From the NCBI GenBank assembly GCA_001725155.1, contig MEFP01000001.1:186001-250000 (forward strand): DNA of 64,000 nt, in the 5' to 3' direction. Below are positions 1 through 8,022 of the stretch, piece after piece. Both the position numbers and the translations under genes were made by a program. Under the pieces are notes generated by a model. It ran no database searches and was not told where the DNA came from. It saw nothing but the letters and a program-made list of their open reading frames with translations. The stretch's first letter is position 1, and each line of letters opens with the position of its first letter. The stretch comes from Lysobacteraceae bacterium SCN 69-320. Its GTDB lineage: Bacteria; Pseudomonadota; Gammaproteobacteria; Xanthomonadales; Rhodanobacteraceae.

Positions 1-288
1 AACTGGATTCCGTGCGTGCTCGCCTTGCCCGATGCGCTGTTCCGTCTCGTCGCGGCCGGCATGCTCGCCATCGACCCGCTCGCGCGCTCGTCGATGTGGG
101 AAGACCTGCAGGCGCGGCGCGCGACCGAAGTCGACTGGATCAACGGCGAGATCGTGCGTCTGGCCGAGCGCCTGGGTCGCGCGGCGCCGGTCAATGCGCG
201 GCTGGTCGCGCTGGTGCATGCGGCCGAGCAAGGCGGACGGCGTCGCTGGAGCGGCGCCGAGCTGCTCGCGGCGCTGCGTCCGGGCTGA
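1..288 (+). CDS. 2-dehydropantoate 2-reductase family protein, C-terminal part (partial)
   Basis: The frame is open from base 1 to a TGA at 286-288, so only the last 95 residues are present. They resemble the helical C-terminal domain of the ApbA/PanE ketopantoate reductase family: an ARSSMWEDL stretch, then TEVDWINGEIVRLAER and a VNARLVALVHAAE segment, the family's substrate-pocket helices. PanE reduces 2-dehydropantoate to pantoate with NADPH in pantothenate synthesis, in the cytoplasm. Several paralogues of unknown substrate share this domain, so the exact reaction is not settled. The N-terminal Rossmann domain lies outside the window. Confidence 0.75.
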   Translation, partial: NWIPCVLALPDALFRLVAAGMLAIDPLARSSMWEDLQARRATEVDWINGEIVRLAERLGRAAPVNARLVALVHAAEQGGRRRWSGAELLAALRPG

Positions 289-397
289 AGTTCGCAACGG
301 CCGCTCTGCGCAGGGTCGTGACGGCGGCCGCGCCGCGTCGACTGCGGCCGGGCACGCGCTGGCTTATGATGCGCGCCCCGTATCAGGATCCGTCACC

Positions 398-646
398 ATG
401 AGCGACACGCCTCCCGACCGCCTCGACGCCGACCCGCGCAGCAAATTCCACGACGCCGGCGCATTCGAGCGCGGCATCGGCATCCGCTTCAACGGCAACG
501 AGCGCTACGACGTCGAGGAATACTGCGTCAGCGAAGGCTGGATCCGCGTTCCCGCCGGCAAGGCCCGCGATCGCCGCGGCAATCCGATGACGATCAAGCT
601 CAAGGGCGAAGTCGTCGCGTATTACCGGCCGGCGCAGTCCGAATGA
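398..646 (+). CDS. DUF3297 family small protein
   Basis: An 82-residue cytoplasmic protein with no signal peptide or membrane segment. It matches the small conserved DUF3297 family along its whole length: a PDRLDADPRS start, the GIGIRFNG motif, VEEYCVSEGWIRV, and the NPMTIKLKGEV ending. Members are common in proteobacteria and are sometimes named glutathione peroxidase by annotation transfer, but no catalytic Cys or Sec context supports that. The ATG at 398 gives the family's usual length. Function is unknown. It lies about 110 bases after the reductase gene on the same strand. Confidence 0.8.
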   Translation: MSDTPPDRLDADPRSKFHDAGAFERGIGIRFNGNERYDVEEYCVSEGWIRVPAGKARDRRGNPMTIKLKGEVVAYYRPAQSE

Positions 647-776
647 GCGCCCTTTCCGGGGGCTGAGGCGGCGTCAGGCGCTCTCTTCCCGCGGCCTCTT
701 TCCCTGCATGTCTCCGGGCTATGCATCCGCGGGGAACTCGCTGAGTGCGATCGTGGATTTCCACAGAACGGATCGG

Positions 777-857
777 GTTGAATTCCAGGCAGGAAATTCA
801 ACGCTTTGGCCGCGATTGAGAGCCCCTCGCCCCGGGCCCCTCCCGCGGGGCGGGGGA
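777..857. repeat. Composite intergenic repeat, copy 1
   Basis: An imperfect inverted repeat (777-802, arms GTTGAATTCC and GGAAATTCAAC) is followed by CGCT, a GATTGAGAGCC block and a C-rich/G-rich hairpin. The same order recurs at 987-1075, with clear but imperfect similarity. The layout looks like a REP-type palindromic element of the kind scattered between genes in xanthomonads. Genome-wide copy number cannot be judged from this window. Confidence 0.6.
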
Positions 858-900
858 GCGCTTCAGGTGCTTGCTCGGATGCGAAAGACGGACGCCCGTC

Positions 901-931
901 AAGCCCCTCTCCCTTTGTGGGAGAGGGGCTT
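901..931. repeat. Long perfect hairpin (CCCCTCTCCC / GGGAGAGGGG type)
   Basis: Arms AAGCCCCTCTCCC (901-913) and GGGAGAGGGGCTT (919-931) pair perfectly over 13 bases around the loop TTTGT. The same CTCTCCC/GGGAGAG theme recurs in copy 2 of the nearby composite repeat at 1048-1074. It has no T-run, so it is more likely a repeat element or bidirectional stop than a classical terminator. Confidence 0.6.
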
Positions 932-986
932 GGGGAAAGGAAATGCTTCGGCAAACGCGGCTGCAGATTCTCGCCGGTAAGCTTGT

Positions 987-1075
987 GTTGAATTTCGTGA
1001 AGGAAATTCAACGCTGCGGTCACGGTTGAGAGCCTCCTCTCCTGCGGCCCCCTCTCCCGCGAAGGGAGAGGGGGG
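987..1075. repeat. Composite intergenic repeat, copy 2
   Basis: It starts with a perfect 10-base inverted repeat (GTTGAATTTC / GAAATTCAAC, 987-1012). A GGTTGAGAGCC block follows, then an 11-base-pair hairpin (1048-1058 with 1064-1074, loop GCGAA). It ends six bases from the stop codon of the leftward cytochrome-like gene and could act as that gene's transcript end. Confidence 0.6.
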
Positions 1076-1081
1076 ATTGCA

Positions 1082-2449
1082 TTACTTTTTCTTTTCCACC
1101 TGTTTCTTGACCGCCTCCTTGGCCGACTCGGTCGCTTTCTTGACCGCGCTGGTGCTGGTCTTGACCGGGCAGGCGGCCGGCAGCGGACCTTTGCCGTTGC
1201 CGCAGCCGCCGGTCTGCTGGGCGAAACCCCAGAGGTGGCTGAAGTTGGCCGGGGCGCCGGTCGGGAAGCCCATAGGGCCTTTCGTGCTGCTGACGAACTG
1301 CGTCTGCGTATGACAGGTGAAGCAGTTGTGGTTGCCGCCCTGGATGAAGGTCTCCAACGTGGTGTTGGCGTTTTCGACCGAGCCGGCGATGTTGCCGCTG
1401 TTCGGCGGCAGCGCGCCGTCGCGGGTCCAGACGTTGCCGGTCATCTGGTAGTTCAGCCAGATCGCCATGTTGTCGTACTTGCCCGGCGAACTCTTGATCA
1501 GGCCCTGCAAGGTGGACTGCACCGAAGCGTTCAGCGCGACGATCGCACTCGTGTTGTCGGTGCTGCCGCCGCCCTGGGGCGCGACGCGGCAGACCTGGGT
1601 CGGGTTGACCTTGTTCTGGTTCGGCGGGCAGTTCGTCGTGTTGCAGCTCGGGTTGTTGAACGACCAGCCCGCGGCCGGCGGCGTCTGCGGATTGGTGCAG
1701 TCCGGCGCGTTGCGGTTGTGCTCGAACGTGGCCCAGATGAATTCCGGATGATCCGGCGTGTTGGCCACGAGATGGAAGCCGACCAGGCCCATGGTCACCG
1801 GCTGGCAGGTGTCGCCGACCACGCCCTGGATCGTATACATGTCGGTCGGCGGCGCGCCGGTGAACACGCGCCAGGCGGCCTTGAGCTCGACCGAACCGGC
1901 CGGCAGCGCCGTCGTCGCCGGCGCGGAGGTGATGCAGGTCGTGTTGTTGAAATCGCACTCGGTGATGAAGGTGTATTCGGTCTTGTTGACCCAGATGCTG
2001 TAGTAGACGACCTGCTTCTGCTGGTCGTACAGCGGATCGCCGGTGGCCTGATCGTCCGACGGGGCGCCGGGTCCCTTGGGCACGCGCGGCCGCAGGAACA
2101 ACTTCTTCGCGTTCTTCGCATCGGCCAGCGCATTGGTCGAACACGGTGCATTGGGCTGCTGGCCCCAGGGCGTCACGGGTGTGCCGGCCGGCACGAAGAT
2201 GCCGTAGTCGGGCATCCAGCTTTCAAATTCGCGCAGGCCGCTGGGTCTGGCCTGTACGACGTCGATGAAGGCCTGCCAGGCGAACTGGTGGAACACGCAG
2301 TCGGTCTGGCCGTTGTCGGCGATTTCGGTCGGAAAACTCGGATTCGTGAACCAGCTCGCGCTGGCGTTGCAGGGCGTCTGGGCGAAGGCGCTGTGACCCA
2401 GAAGCAGCAGGACGGTACCGAACAACCATTGCGGCAAGCGAGCACTCAT
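1082..2449 (-). CDS. Secreted cysteine-rich protein with one CxxCH heme c site
   Basis: A 455-residue protein starting at the ATG at 2449, chosen because it opens directly into a signal peptide (MSARLPQWLFG, hydrophobic core, cleavage near AFA-QT). The mature part has a W/F-rich N-terminal region (FAWQAFIDVV, then SWMPDYGIFVPAG) and a single CFTCH heme-binding motif near the C-terminus. It contains about 14 cysteines; the twelve outside the heme site suggest several disulfides and a periplasmic or exported location. The C-terminus is an unusual Lys/Glu/Ala-rich tail (AVKKATESAKEAVKKQVEKKK region). I recognise it only as a probable monoheme cytochrome-like protein; partner and substrate are unknown. 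It is convergent with the DUF3297 gene and divergent from mraZ. Confidence 0.65.
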   Translation of the reverse strand: MSARLPQWLFGTVLLLLGHSAFAQTPCNASASWFTNPSFPTEIADNGQTDCVFHQFAWQAFIDVVQARPSGLREFESWMPDYGIFVPAGTPVTPWGQQPNAPCSTNALADAKNAKKLFLRPRVPKGPGAPSDDQATGDPLYDQQKQVVYYSIWVNKTEYTFITECDFNNTTCITSAPATTALPAGSVELKAAWRVFTGAPPTDMYTIQGVVGDTCQPVTMGLVGFHLVANTPDHPEFIWATFEHNRNAPDCTNPQTPPAAGWSFNNPSCNTTNCPPNQNKVNPTQVCRVAPQGGGSTDNTSAIVALNASVQSTLQGLIKSSPGKYDNMAIWLNYQMTGNVWTRDGALPPNSGNIAGSVENANTTLETFIQGGNHNCFTCHTQTQFVSSTKGPMGFPTGAPANFSHLWGFAQQTGGCGNGKGPLPAACPVKTSTSAVKKATESAKEAVKKQVEKKK

Positions 2450-2492
2450 GGCTTTTCTCCCCAAGGGGTTGGCTGGAGTCGGACGCGGCGTA

Positions 2493-2511
2493 TCACAGTG
2501 AGCAACTGTGA
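2493..2511. promoter_or_regulatory. Perfect dyad upstream of the cytochrome-like gene
   Basis: TCACAGT and ACTGTGA are perfect 7-base arms around GAGCA. The dyad lies 44-62 bases upstream of the ATG at 2449, in the leader or promoter of the cytochrome-like gene. It may be an operator or a leader hairpin. The half-sites are in the reverse order of a CRP/Clp site (TGTGA-N6-TCACA), so that assignment is not made. Confidence 0.35.
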
Positions 2512-2915
2512 TTTGGATACATTGATTCAATTTCCGGATTACGACAAGCGCGAAACAGTGCGGCCGGCTGTCATGGCTCCGGTGTCGTCGTGAGCTGGCG
2601 CCGGCCCGGGCAGGGGCGCTGTCCGGCGGCCGCCGGACCGGAGTTGATCGCGGCCCGGCGCTGGGGCTGGAGCCGATCGGGCGGCAGCAGAAACGCTGCA
2701 TGGCGGCCTCGCGGCAGCGCGTCGGGCGGGGGCGGGTGGGGTCTGCAGCCCTGTTTCCGGCGACTGGCGGGCCCAGCTGTGCCGCTGGGTGAGGTAAGCG
2801 AAGTATGGACGTGCGAAATTCTTTGTAATTCAAGGTGCTGAACTAATTAGCTTAGAAACAGCCTGAATTCGTCACGAATTGCTACAACCCCATTGATCTG
2901 TAACGGAAATTCTCC

Positions 2916-2944
2916 TTGACAGTCTCAGGGGCTGAGACTAGTGT
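2916..2944 (+). promoter_or_regulatory. Probable sigma-70 promoter of the dcw cluster (PmraZ)
   Basis: A consensus -35 TTGACA (2916-2921) is followed after 17 bases by TAGTGT (2939-2944), a weaker -10. Transcription would start near 2951, inside the MraZ repeat array, giving a leader of about 40 bases before the mraZ ATG at 2992. The overlap of -10 and start site with the repeats fits autorepression. Confidence 0.6.
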
Positions 2945-2977
2945 GGGCGCTGGTGTGATTTGGTGGGAAATGGTGGG
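2943..2977 (+). promoter_or_regulatory. MraZ operator: GTGGG boxes every 10 bases
   Basis: GTGGG occurs at 2943, 2963 and 2973, with a degenerate GTGTG at 2953. The four boxes therefore sit at exactly 10-base intervals with 5-base spacers, just before mraZ. MraZ of E. coli is known to repress its own dcw promoter by binding direct GTGGG-type repeats with this spacing. The array overlaps the predicted -10 element and start site. Confidence 0.85.
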
Positions 2978-2991
2978 AAGGACACTTGGGC

Positions 2992-3438
2992 ATGTTGACG
3001 GGCGAGACCGCCATCACGATCGACGACAAGGGTCGGCTAGCCGTGCCGACCGCTTATCGCGAGCTGATTGCGCAGCTGTCCGGCGGACGCCTGGTGTTCA
3101 CCTACAACCCTTTCGAGACCGGCTGCCTCTGGCTGTTCCCGCTCAATGAGTGGGAAACCGTACGCGATCAGGTCAACGAGCTGCCCAATGTCAAGGCCGT
3201 GCACCGGGCGCTGCAGATGAAGCTCGTCGGCGCCGCGGCGCACGTCGAGCCTGACGGAGCGGGTCGCATCCTCGTGCCGGCGAGCCAACGCATGGCGGCC
3301 GGCATAGAGAAGAAGGCGGTTCTGCTCGGCATGGGGACCAAATTCGAGTTGTGGAGCGAGCAGGCGCACCTCGCCAAGATCCGCCAGACCATAGGCGAGG
3401 ACGAGATCAGCGACGCGATGATGAACTTGAGGTTGTAG
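2992..3438 (+). CDS. mraZ: Transcriptional regulator MraZ
   Basis: A 148-residue member of the MraZ/SpoVT-AbrB-like DNA-binding family with the usual two tandem domains. Each carries the family signature: [13 protein letters not shown] near residues 12-24 and [13 protein letters not shown] near 84-96. Members form ring-shaped oligomers that bind repeated GTGGG boxes and repress the dcw operon. The ATG at 2992 opens with [15 protein letters not shown], normal for the family; a TTG six bases upstream is in frame but less likely. It is the first gene of the division cluster, with its own operator immediately upstream. Confidence 0.95.
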   Translation: MLTGETAITIDDKGRLAVPTAYRELIAQLSGGRLVFTYNPFETGCLWLFPLNEWETVRDQVNELPNVKAVHRALQMKLVGAAAHVEPDGAGRILVPASQRMAAGIEKKAVLLGMGTKFELWSEQAHLAKIRQTIGEDEISDAMMNLRL

Positions 3439-3466
3439 CGGTACTTACGGATCGGGGTGGAGCAGG

Positions 3467-4402
3467 GTGAAGCACGACACGCTCAAGCACGTCCCGGTCA
3501 TGTTGGCGGAAGCGGTAGACGCGCTTGCCGTGAAGCCCGACGGCGTCTACCTCGACGGCACTTTCGGCCGCGGCGGGCATGCGCGCGAGGTGTTGAAACG
3601 GCTGGGTGCCGGGGGGCGCCTGTTGCTGCTGGATCGCGATCCGCAGGCGATTGCCATGGCGCGCGCCGAATTCGGCCAGGACCCGCGCGTACAGGTACGC
3701 CACGGCAGTTTCGCCGATCTGGCCGAGTGGGACGCGACGGAGGGTGGTTTGGACGGTGTGTTGCTCGATATCGGCGTGTCGTCGCCGCAGCTGGACGATC
3801 CGCAGCGCGGGTTCAGCTTCCAGGCCGACGCGCCGCTCGACATGCGCATGGATACGAGCCAGGGCGAAAGCGCCGCCGAGTTCCTGGCCCGCGCCAGCGA
3901 GGAAACCATCGCCGACGTGCTCTACAACTACGGTGAAGAGCGCATGAGCCGGCGGATCGCGCGCTGGATCGTCGAGCGCCGCGCCGACCAGCCCATCCGC
4001 ACGACGGCCGAGCTCGCCGAGCTCTGTGCGCGCGCCAATCCCAAGCGGGAGCCCGGCAAGCACCCGGCCACGCGCACGTTCCAGGCCCTGCGCATCGCGG
4101 TCAACGGCGAGCTGGACGCGCTGCAGCGCGGCCTGGCCGGCGCCGAACGCCGGCTGAAGCCGGGCGGCCGCCTCGTCGTCATCAGCTTCCATTCGCTGGA
4201 AGACCGCATCGTCAAGCAATTCATCCGCGGCCGCTCGCAGCCGCCGCCGGCCCGCCGCGGCCTGCCGCCGCCGGCGCATGCGCCGCTGACCCTGCGTGCG
4301 CTCGGCAATGCGCGGCTGCCGAGCGACGAGGAAGTCGAGCGCAACCCGCGTGCGCGCAGCGCCGTGCTGCGCGTGGCCGAACGCCTGGAGGCGGCCGTAT
4401 GA
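3467..4402 (+). CDS. rsmH: 16S rRNA (cytosine1402-N4)-methyltransferase RsmH
   Basis: A 311-residue protein that methylates N4 of C1402 in 16S rRNA using S-adenosylmethionine, in the cytoplasm. The [13 protein letters not shown] opening, SAM motif [10 protein letters not shown] (about residues 30-39), [20 protein letters not shown] and the C-terminal [14 protein letters not shown] are all present. Translation starts at GTG 3467, preceded by GGAG at 3459-3462; the first ATG downstream would remove the conserved HxPV motif. It lies 28 bases after mraZ and overlaps ftsL by four bases, the standard dcw position. Confidence 0.95.
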   Translation: MKHDTLKHVPVMLAEAVDALAVKPDGVYLDGTFGRGGHAREVLKRLGAGGRLLLLDRDPQAIAMARAEFGQDPRVQVRHGSFADLAEWDATEGGLDGVLLDIGVSSPQLDDPQRGFSFQADAPLDMRMDTSQGESAAEFLARASEETIADVLYNYGEERMSRRIARWIVERRADQPIRTTAELAELCARANPKREPGKHPATRTFQALRIAVNGELDALQRGLAGAERRLKPGGRLVVISFHSLEDRIVKQFIRGRSQPPPARRGLPPPAHAPLTLRALGNARLPSDEEVERNPRARSAVLRVAERLEAAV

Positions 4403-4671
4403 AGCGCGTCGGATTCGTGCTGTTCGCCCTGCTGCTGCTGGCCGACATCGCCAGCGCGATCGGCGTGGTCTACCAGCGCCACGAGGGGCGAGTGCTGTTC
4501 ATCGAGATGACCAGGCTCAACAAGGAACGTGACGAGATGAATTTCGAGTACGGCCGGCTGCAGCTGGAGCAGTCGACCTGGGCCGAGCCCAACCGCATCG
4601 AGCAGGTTGCCCGCGGCCAGCTCGGCATGGGCTCCGTCGATCCGGCCGACGTGGTGATCGTGCGCCGCTGA
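4399..4671 (+). CDS. ftsL: Cell division protein FtsL
   Basis: A 90-residue bitopic membrane protein: a short cytoplasmic start, one hydrophobic segment ([20 protein letters not shown], about residues 6-25), then a periplasmic coiled-coil-like part ending [16 protein letters not shown]. FtsL forms the FtsQLB complex that activates FtsWI at the septum. Sequence conservation in the family is weak. The call rests on size, topology and position between rsmH and ftsI, with 4-base overlap upstream and 1-base overlap downstream. Confidence 0.92.
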   Translation: MKRVGFVLFALLLLADIASAIGVVYQRHEGRVLFIEMTRLNKERDEMNFEYGRLQLEQSTWAEPNRIEQVARGQLGMGSVDPADVVIVRR

Positions 4672-6515
4672 TGAACATGCCGCCGCGCCCGCGCGAATTC
4701 GCCGAAGCCGCCCCGCGGGCCAATACCGCGGCTGGGCTGCGTGCGGCCACGCGCGGCCGGCCGGTCAATCTGAAGGCGCGCCTGTCGGCCGTGCTGATGC
4801 TGCTGACCCTGGCCGGCACCGGCCTGGTCGTGCGCGCCGTCGACCTGCAGGTGCTGCGCAAGGACTTCTATCAGGAGCAGGGTGACGCGCGCTATCTGCG
4901 CGAAGTGCCTATCCCGGTGTCGCGCGGCACCATCCTCGACCGCAACGGCGAGCCGCTGGCCGTGTCCACGCCGGTCGAGTCGATCTGGGCCAATCCGCAG
5001 GAGCTGCTGCAGCACGCCGACCGCATTCCCGAGCTGGCCGAGGCGCTGGCCGTCGACGAGGGCGTGCTGCGGCAGAAGCTCGAGCAGCGTGCGGACAAGG
5101 AATTCCTCTATCTCAAGCGTCATCTGAACCCCGACGACGCCAAGCTCATCCTGGACCGCAAGATTCCCGGGATCAACGCGCAGCGCGAGTTCCGCCGCTA
5201 CTACCCGAGCGGCGAAGTCATGGCGCACGTGCTCGGCTTCACCAACATCGACGACCGCGGCCAGGAAGGCCTGGAACTGGCCTACGACGAATGGCTGGCC
5301 GGCAAGCCCGGCGCCAAGCGCGTGATCCGCGACCGTCTCGGCCATGTCGTCGAGGATGTGGAACTGCTGCACGAACCGCAGCAGGGCCGCGACCTGACCT
5401 TGTCCATCGACCGCCGCATCCAGTCGCTGGCCTACCGCGAGCTCAAGCGCGCGCTGCTCGAGCACGGCGCGACCTCGGGCTCCATCGTCGTGCTCGACGC
5501 CCACGACGGGCAGATCCTCGCGACGGTCAACCAGCCATCGTTCAATCCGAACGCGATCAACAACGGCGATACCTCGATTCGGCGCAACCGCGCGCTGACC
5601 GACGTGGTCGAGCCGGGTTCGACGATGAAGGCGTTCACGATCGCCGCGGCGCTGGAAAGCGGCAAGTGGAAGCCGAACACGCCGATCGACACCTCGCCGG
5701 GTTCGATGCCGCTGGCCGGCCACATCATCCGCGACACCAGTAACAAGGGCCTGATCGACGTGACCGGCGTGCTGACGCGCTCGAGCAATATTGGCGCGGC
5801 CAAGATCGCCCTGTCGCTATCCAACGACCATCTCTACGACATGTACAAGCGTGTCGGCTTCGGCGAGAGCACCGGCAGCGGCTTCCCCGGCGAGGCGCCC
5901 GGCGTACTGCCGGCAGCCAAGAGCTGGGGCGTGGTCGAGAAGGCGACCCTGTCCTACGGCTACGGCCTGAACGTGACGCCGCTGCAGCTGGCCCAGGCGT
6001 ATGCCGTGCTCGCCAACGGCGGCCGCCTGCGCTCGCCGACCTTCGTGAAGGGCGGCATCGACAACCCCGAGCGCGCGGTGATCGACCCCGCGCTCGCCCA
6101 GACCCTGATCGGCATGCTCGAAACCGTCATCACGCCGCGCGGCACCGGCCTGCGCGCGGCGGTGCGCAACTACCGCGTCGCCGGCAAGACCGGCACCTCG
6201 CGCCGCGCCGTCGCCGGCGGCTACGACAGCCGTTACATCTCGACGTTTGCCGGCATCGCGCCGGCCAGCGGTCCGCGCCTGGTCTGCGTGGTCGTTATCC
6301 ATGATCCCAAGGGCGCCTATACCGGCGGCATGGTCGCCGCGCCGGCGTTCAGCCGCGTCATGGACGGCGCGCTGCGTCTGCTCGACATACCGCCGGACAA
6401 CGTCGAGAAGTGGTATGCCGACGGCGCCGGCAACTGGGCGCCGGTACAGGCCGGCGACGCCGCGCCCGAGTACGCACCCGGCGCGACCAGCTATGAAGAA
6501 GGGGTGCCGGAATGA
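4671..6515 (+). CDS. ftsI: Septal peptidoglycan transpeptidase FtsI (PBP3)
   Basis: A 614-residue monofunctional class B penicillin-binding protein that cross-links septal peptidoglycan. It has a cytoplasmic N-terminus of about 45 residues, one membrane anchor (LSAVLMLLTLAGTGLVVRAV), a dimerisation domain (VPVSRGTILDRNG region) and a transpeptidase domain. The active-site motifs are STMK (nucleophile Ser317), SSN (RSSNIGAAKIA) and KTGTS. Length matches xanthomonad FtsI. The start overlaps the ftsL stop by one base. In most relatives murE follows directly; here a 51-codon reading frame and then murF follow. Confidence 0.97.
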   Translation: MNMPPRPREFAEAAPRANTAAGLRAATRGRPVNLKARLSAVLMLLTLAGTGLVVRAVDLQVLRKDFYQEQGDARYLREVPIPVSRGTILDRNGEPLAVSTPVESIWANPQELLQHADRIPELAEALAVDEGVLRQKLEQRADKEFLYLKRHLNPDDAKLILDRKIPGINAQREFRRYYPSGEVMAHVLGFTNIDDRGQEGLELAYDEWLAGKPGAKRVIRDRLGHVVEDVELLHEPQQGRDLTLSIDRRIQSLAYRELKRALLEHGATSGSIVVLDAHDGQILATVNQPSFNPNAINNGDTSIRRNRALTDVVEPGSTMKAFTIAAALESGKWKPNTPIDTSPGSMPLAGHIIRDTSNKGLIDVTGVLTRSSNIGAAKIALSLSNDHLYDMYKRVGFGESTGSGFPGEAPGVLPAAKSWGVVEKATLSYGYGLNVTPLQLAQAYAVLANGGRLRSPTFVKGGIDNPERAVIDPALAQTLIGMLETVITPRGTGLRAAVRNYRVAGKTGTSRRAVAGGYDSRYISTFAGIAPASGPRLVCVVVIHDPKGAYTGGMVAAPAFSRVMDGALRLLDIPPDNVEKWYADGAGNWAPVQAGDAAPEYAPGATSYEEGVPE

Positions 6516-6667
6516 CGGCCGCCCTGCCGCTCCGTGTTTCGCGTGCCGCCGCTGCCGGCGGCGGTGCGCTTTCGCTTGCCCCGGCGGCGCCGTCGCGGGC
6601 AGTTCCGGTCGAGGTCGGCCGGACTCCCGCGCGGCCCGCTCCTATGACGGGACGGCCGCGATGCTGA
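6512..6667 (+). CDS. 51-codon reading frame in the place of murE (doubtful gene, possible remnant)
   Basis: An ATG overlaps the ftsI stop (ATGA at 6512-6515) and the frame runs 51 codons to a TGA at 6665-6667, overlapping the murF start at 6661. This is the coupled spacing expected of a real dcw gene. The product is Ala/Pro/Arg-rich with no recognisable domain and no MurE motif. It may be the leftover of a murE deletion, a coupling leader that carries ribosomes to murF, or chance. Translation is unproven. Confidence 0.3.
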   Translation: MTAALPLRVSRAAAAGGGALSLAPAAPSRAVPVEVGRTPARPAPMTGRPRC

Positions 6668-8022
6668 ATCTGCGCCTGTCCGAAATCGCGGTCTGGACCC
6701 GCGGCCATCTGGCCGGCGCCGACGTGGCCGTACACGGCGTCGCCACCGACACGCGCACCCTGCGTGGCGGTGAATTGTTCGTCGCGCTCAAGGGCGAACG
6801 CGTCGATGCGCACGATTTCCTCGGTGCGGCCGCCGCCGCCGGCGCCGCCGCCGCGCTGGTCGCGCGCAAGGTCGATGCATCGCTGCCGCAGGTCGTCGTC
6901 GCCGACACCGGGCGGGCGCTCGGCGATCTGGCCGCCGCCGTGCGCACACGACGCGACGCGCGCGTGATCGGCATCACCGGCTCCAACGGCAAGACCACGG
7001 TCAAGACGCTGACCGCGTCCATCCTCGCGCGCCGCGGCGCGACGCACTGGACCCAGGGCAATCTCAACAACGAGATCGGCCTGCCGCTGACCCTGCTCGC
7101 GCTGCCCGAGGACACGCGCTATGCGGTGCTCGAAATGGGCGCCGGCAAACCCGGCGACATCGCCTATCTCGCGGCGATCGCGCGGCCCGAGGTCGCGCTG
7201 GTCAACAACGTCGCACCGGCGCATCTGGAGCGCATGCGCTCGCTGGCCGGCGTGGCGCAGACCAAGGGCGCGCTGTACGAGGCACTGCCCGACGACGGCA
7301 TCGCCGTGATCAATGGCGAAGACGCTTTCGCCGCACTGTTTACAGGGCTTGCCGGAGCGCGGCGCATGCTGCGCTTCGGCTTTTCTTCCTCGTTCGACGT
7401 CTGGGCCGACGAACTGCGCCTGGGCACGCGTTCGCAGTTCCGCCTGCATACGCCGCAGGGCGAAACCGCAGTGGACCTGCCGCTGGCCGGACGACACAAC
7501 GTGTCCAATGCGCTGGCTGCCGCGGCGATCGCGGTCGCTCTGGACGTGCCGCTGGACGACATCCGGCAGGGGCTGGAAAACGCCGAAGCCGTGGCCGGCC
7601 GCCTCGCGCGCCGCGAGACCGCGGCCGGCTGGACGCTGATCGACGACAGCTACAACGCCAACCCGGGCTCGGCTGCCGCGGCCATAGACACTCTGGTGTT
7701 GCTGCCCGGCGAGCCTTGGCTCGTGCTCGGCGACATGAAGGAACTCGGCGCCGATGCGGCCGTGCTGCACGCGGACATCGGCGCGCGCGCGCGCGCGGCC
7801 GGCGTGCGTCGGCTGTACGCGACCGGCGACCTGAGCCGTGCCGCCGTGCAGGCATTCGGCGACGGCGGCCGCCATTTCGCCGCGCAGGCCGAACTGATCG
7901 AAGCGTTGCGTGCCGACCTGCATGCCGGCGTCTGTTGTCTGGTCAAGGGGTCGCGCTCGTCCGCGATGGATCGCGTGGTCAAGGCGCTGCTCGGAGCGCA
8001 GGGGGATTCGCATGCTGCTTGA
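6661..8022 (+). CDS. murF: UDP-MurNAc-tripeptide:D-Ala-D-Ala ligase MurF
   Basis: A 453-residue ATP-dependent Mur ligase that adds D-alanyl-D-alanine to the UDP-MurNAc-tripeptide in the cytoplasm. The N-terminal domain has [24 protein letters not shown], the central domain GSNGKTTVK (P-loop) and [16 protein letters not shown], and the C-terminal domain [18 protein letters not shown]. The ATG at 6661 is chosen because [10 protein letters not shown] is the normal family start; the frame is open further upstream, but only as overlap with ftsI. It overlaps mraY by 11 bases. MurE, which makes its substrate, is not encoded in this window. Confidence 0.96.
   Translation: MLNLRLSEIAVWTRGHLAGADVAVHGVATDTRTLRGGELFVALKGERVDAHDFLGAAAAAGAAAALVARKVDASLPQVVVADTGRALGDLAAAVRTRRDARVIGITGSNGKTTVKTLTASILARRGATHWTQGNLNNEIGLPLTLLALPEDTRYAVLEMGAGKPGDIAYLAAIARPEVALVNNVAPAHLERMRSLAGVAQTKGALYEALPDDGIAVINGEDAFAALFTGLAGARRMLRFGFSSSFDVWADELRLGTRSQFRLHTPQGETAVDLPLAGRHNVSNALAAAAIAVALDVPLDDIRQGLENAEAVAGRLARRETAAGWTLIDDSYNANPGSAAAAIDTLVLLPGEPWLVLGDMKELGADAAVLHADIGARARAAGVRRLYATGDLSRAAVQAFGDGGRHFAAQAELIEALRADLHAGVCCLVKGSRSSAMDRVVKALLGAQGDSHAA

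Larger units (their letters stand above)
647..1081. other. Intergenic region carrying hairpin repeats
   Basis: No credible gene lies between the DUF3297 gene and the convergent cytochrome-like gene. The stretch is largely two copies of a composite repeat plus an isolated long hairpin, annotated separately. The GC-rich hairpins sit between convergent genes, where they could limit read-through in either direction. Confidence 0.6.
2450..2991. other. Divergent regulatory region between cytochrome-like gene and mraZ
   Basis: No gene is supported here. The part near 2500-2535 and the AT-rich part near 2810-2900 hold small dyads: 2493-2511, 2521-2531 (ATTGA-T-TCAAT) and 2866-2880 (AATTCGT-C-ACGAATT). 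The right end carries the mraZ promoter and MraZ boxes, annotated separately. The GC-rich middle (2580-2790) shows nothing recognisable. Confidence 0.5.

Noticed and set aside
622-1023. Leftward and rightward short frames in the repeat region
   Set aside because: They are built from the hairpin repeats and have repeat-driven composition; no coding evidence.
2493-2511. CRP/Clp-type binding site
   Set aside because: The half-sites are in the wrong order (TCACA...TGTGA) and spacing is wrong for TGTGA-N6-TCACA; kept only as an unassigned dyad.
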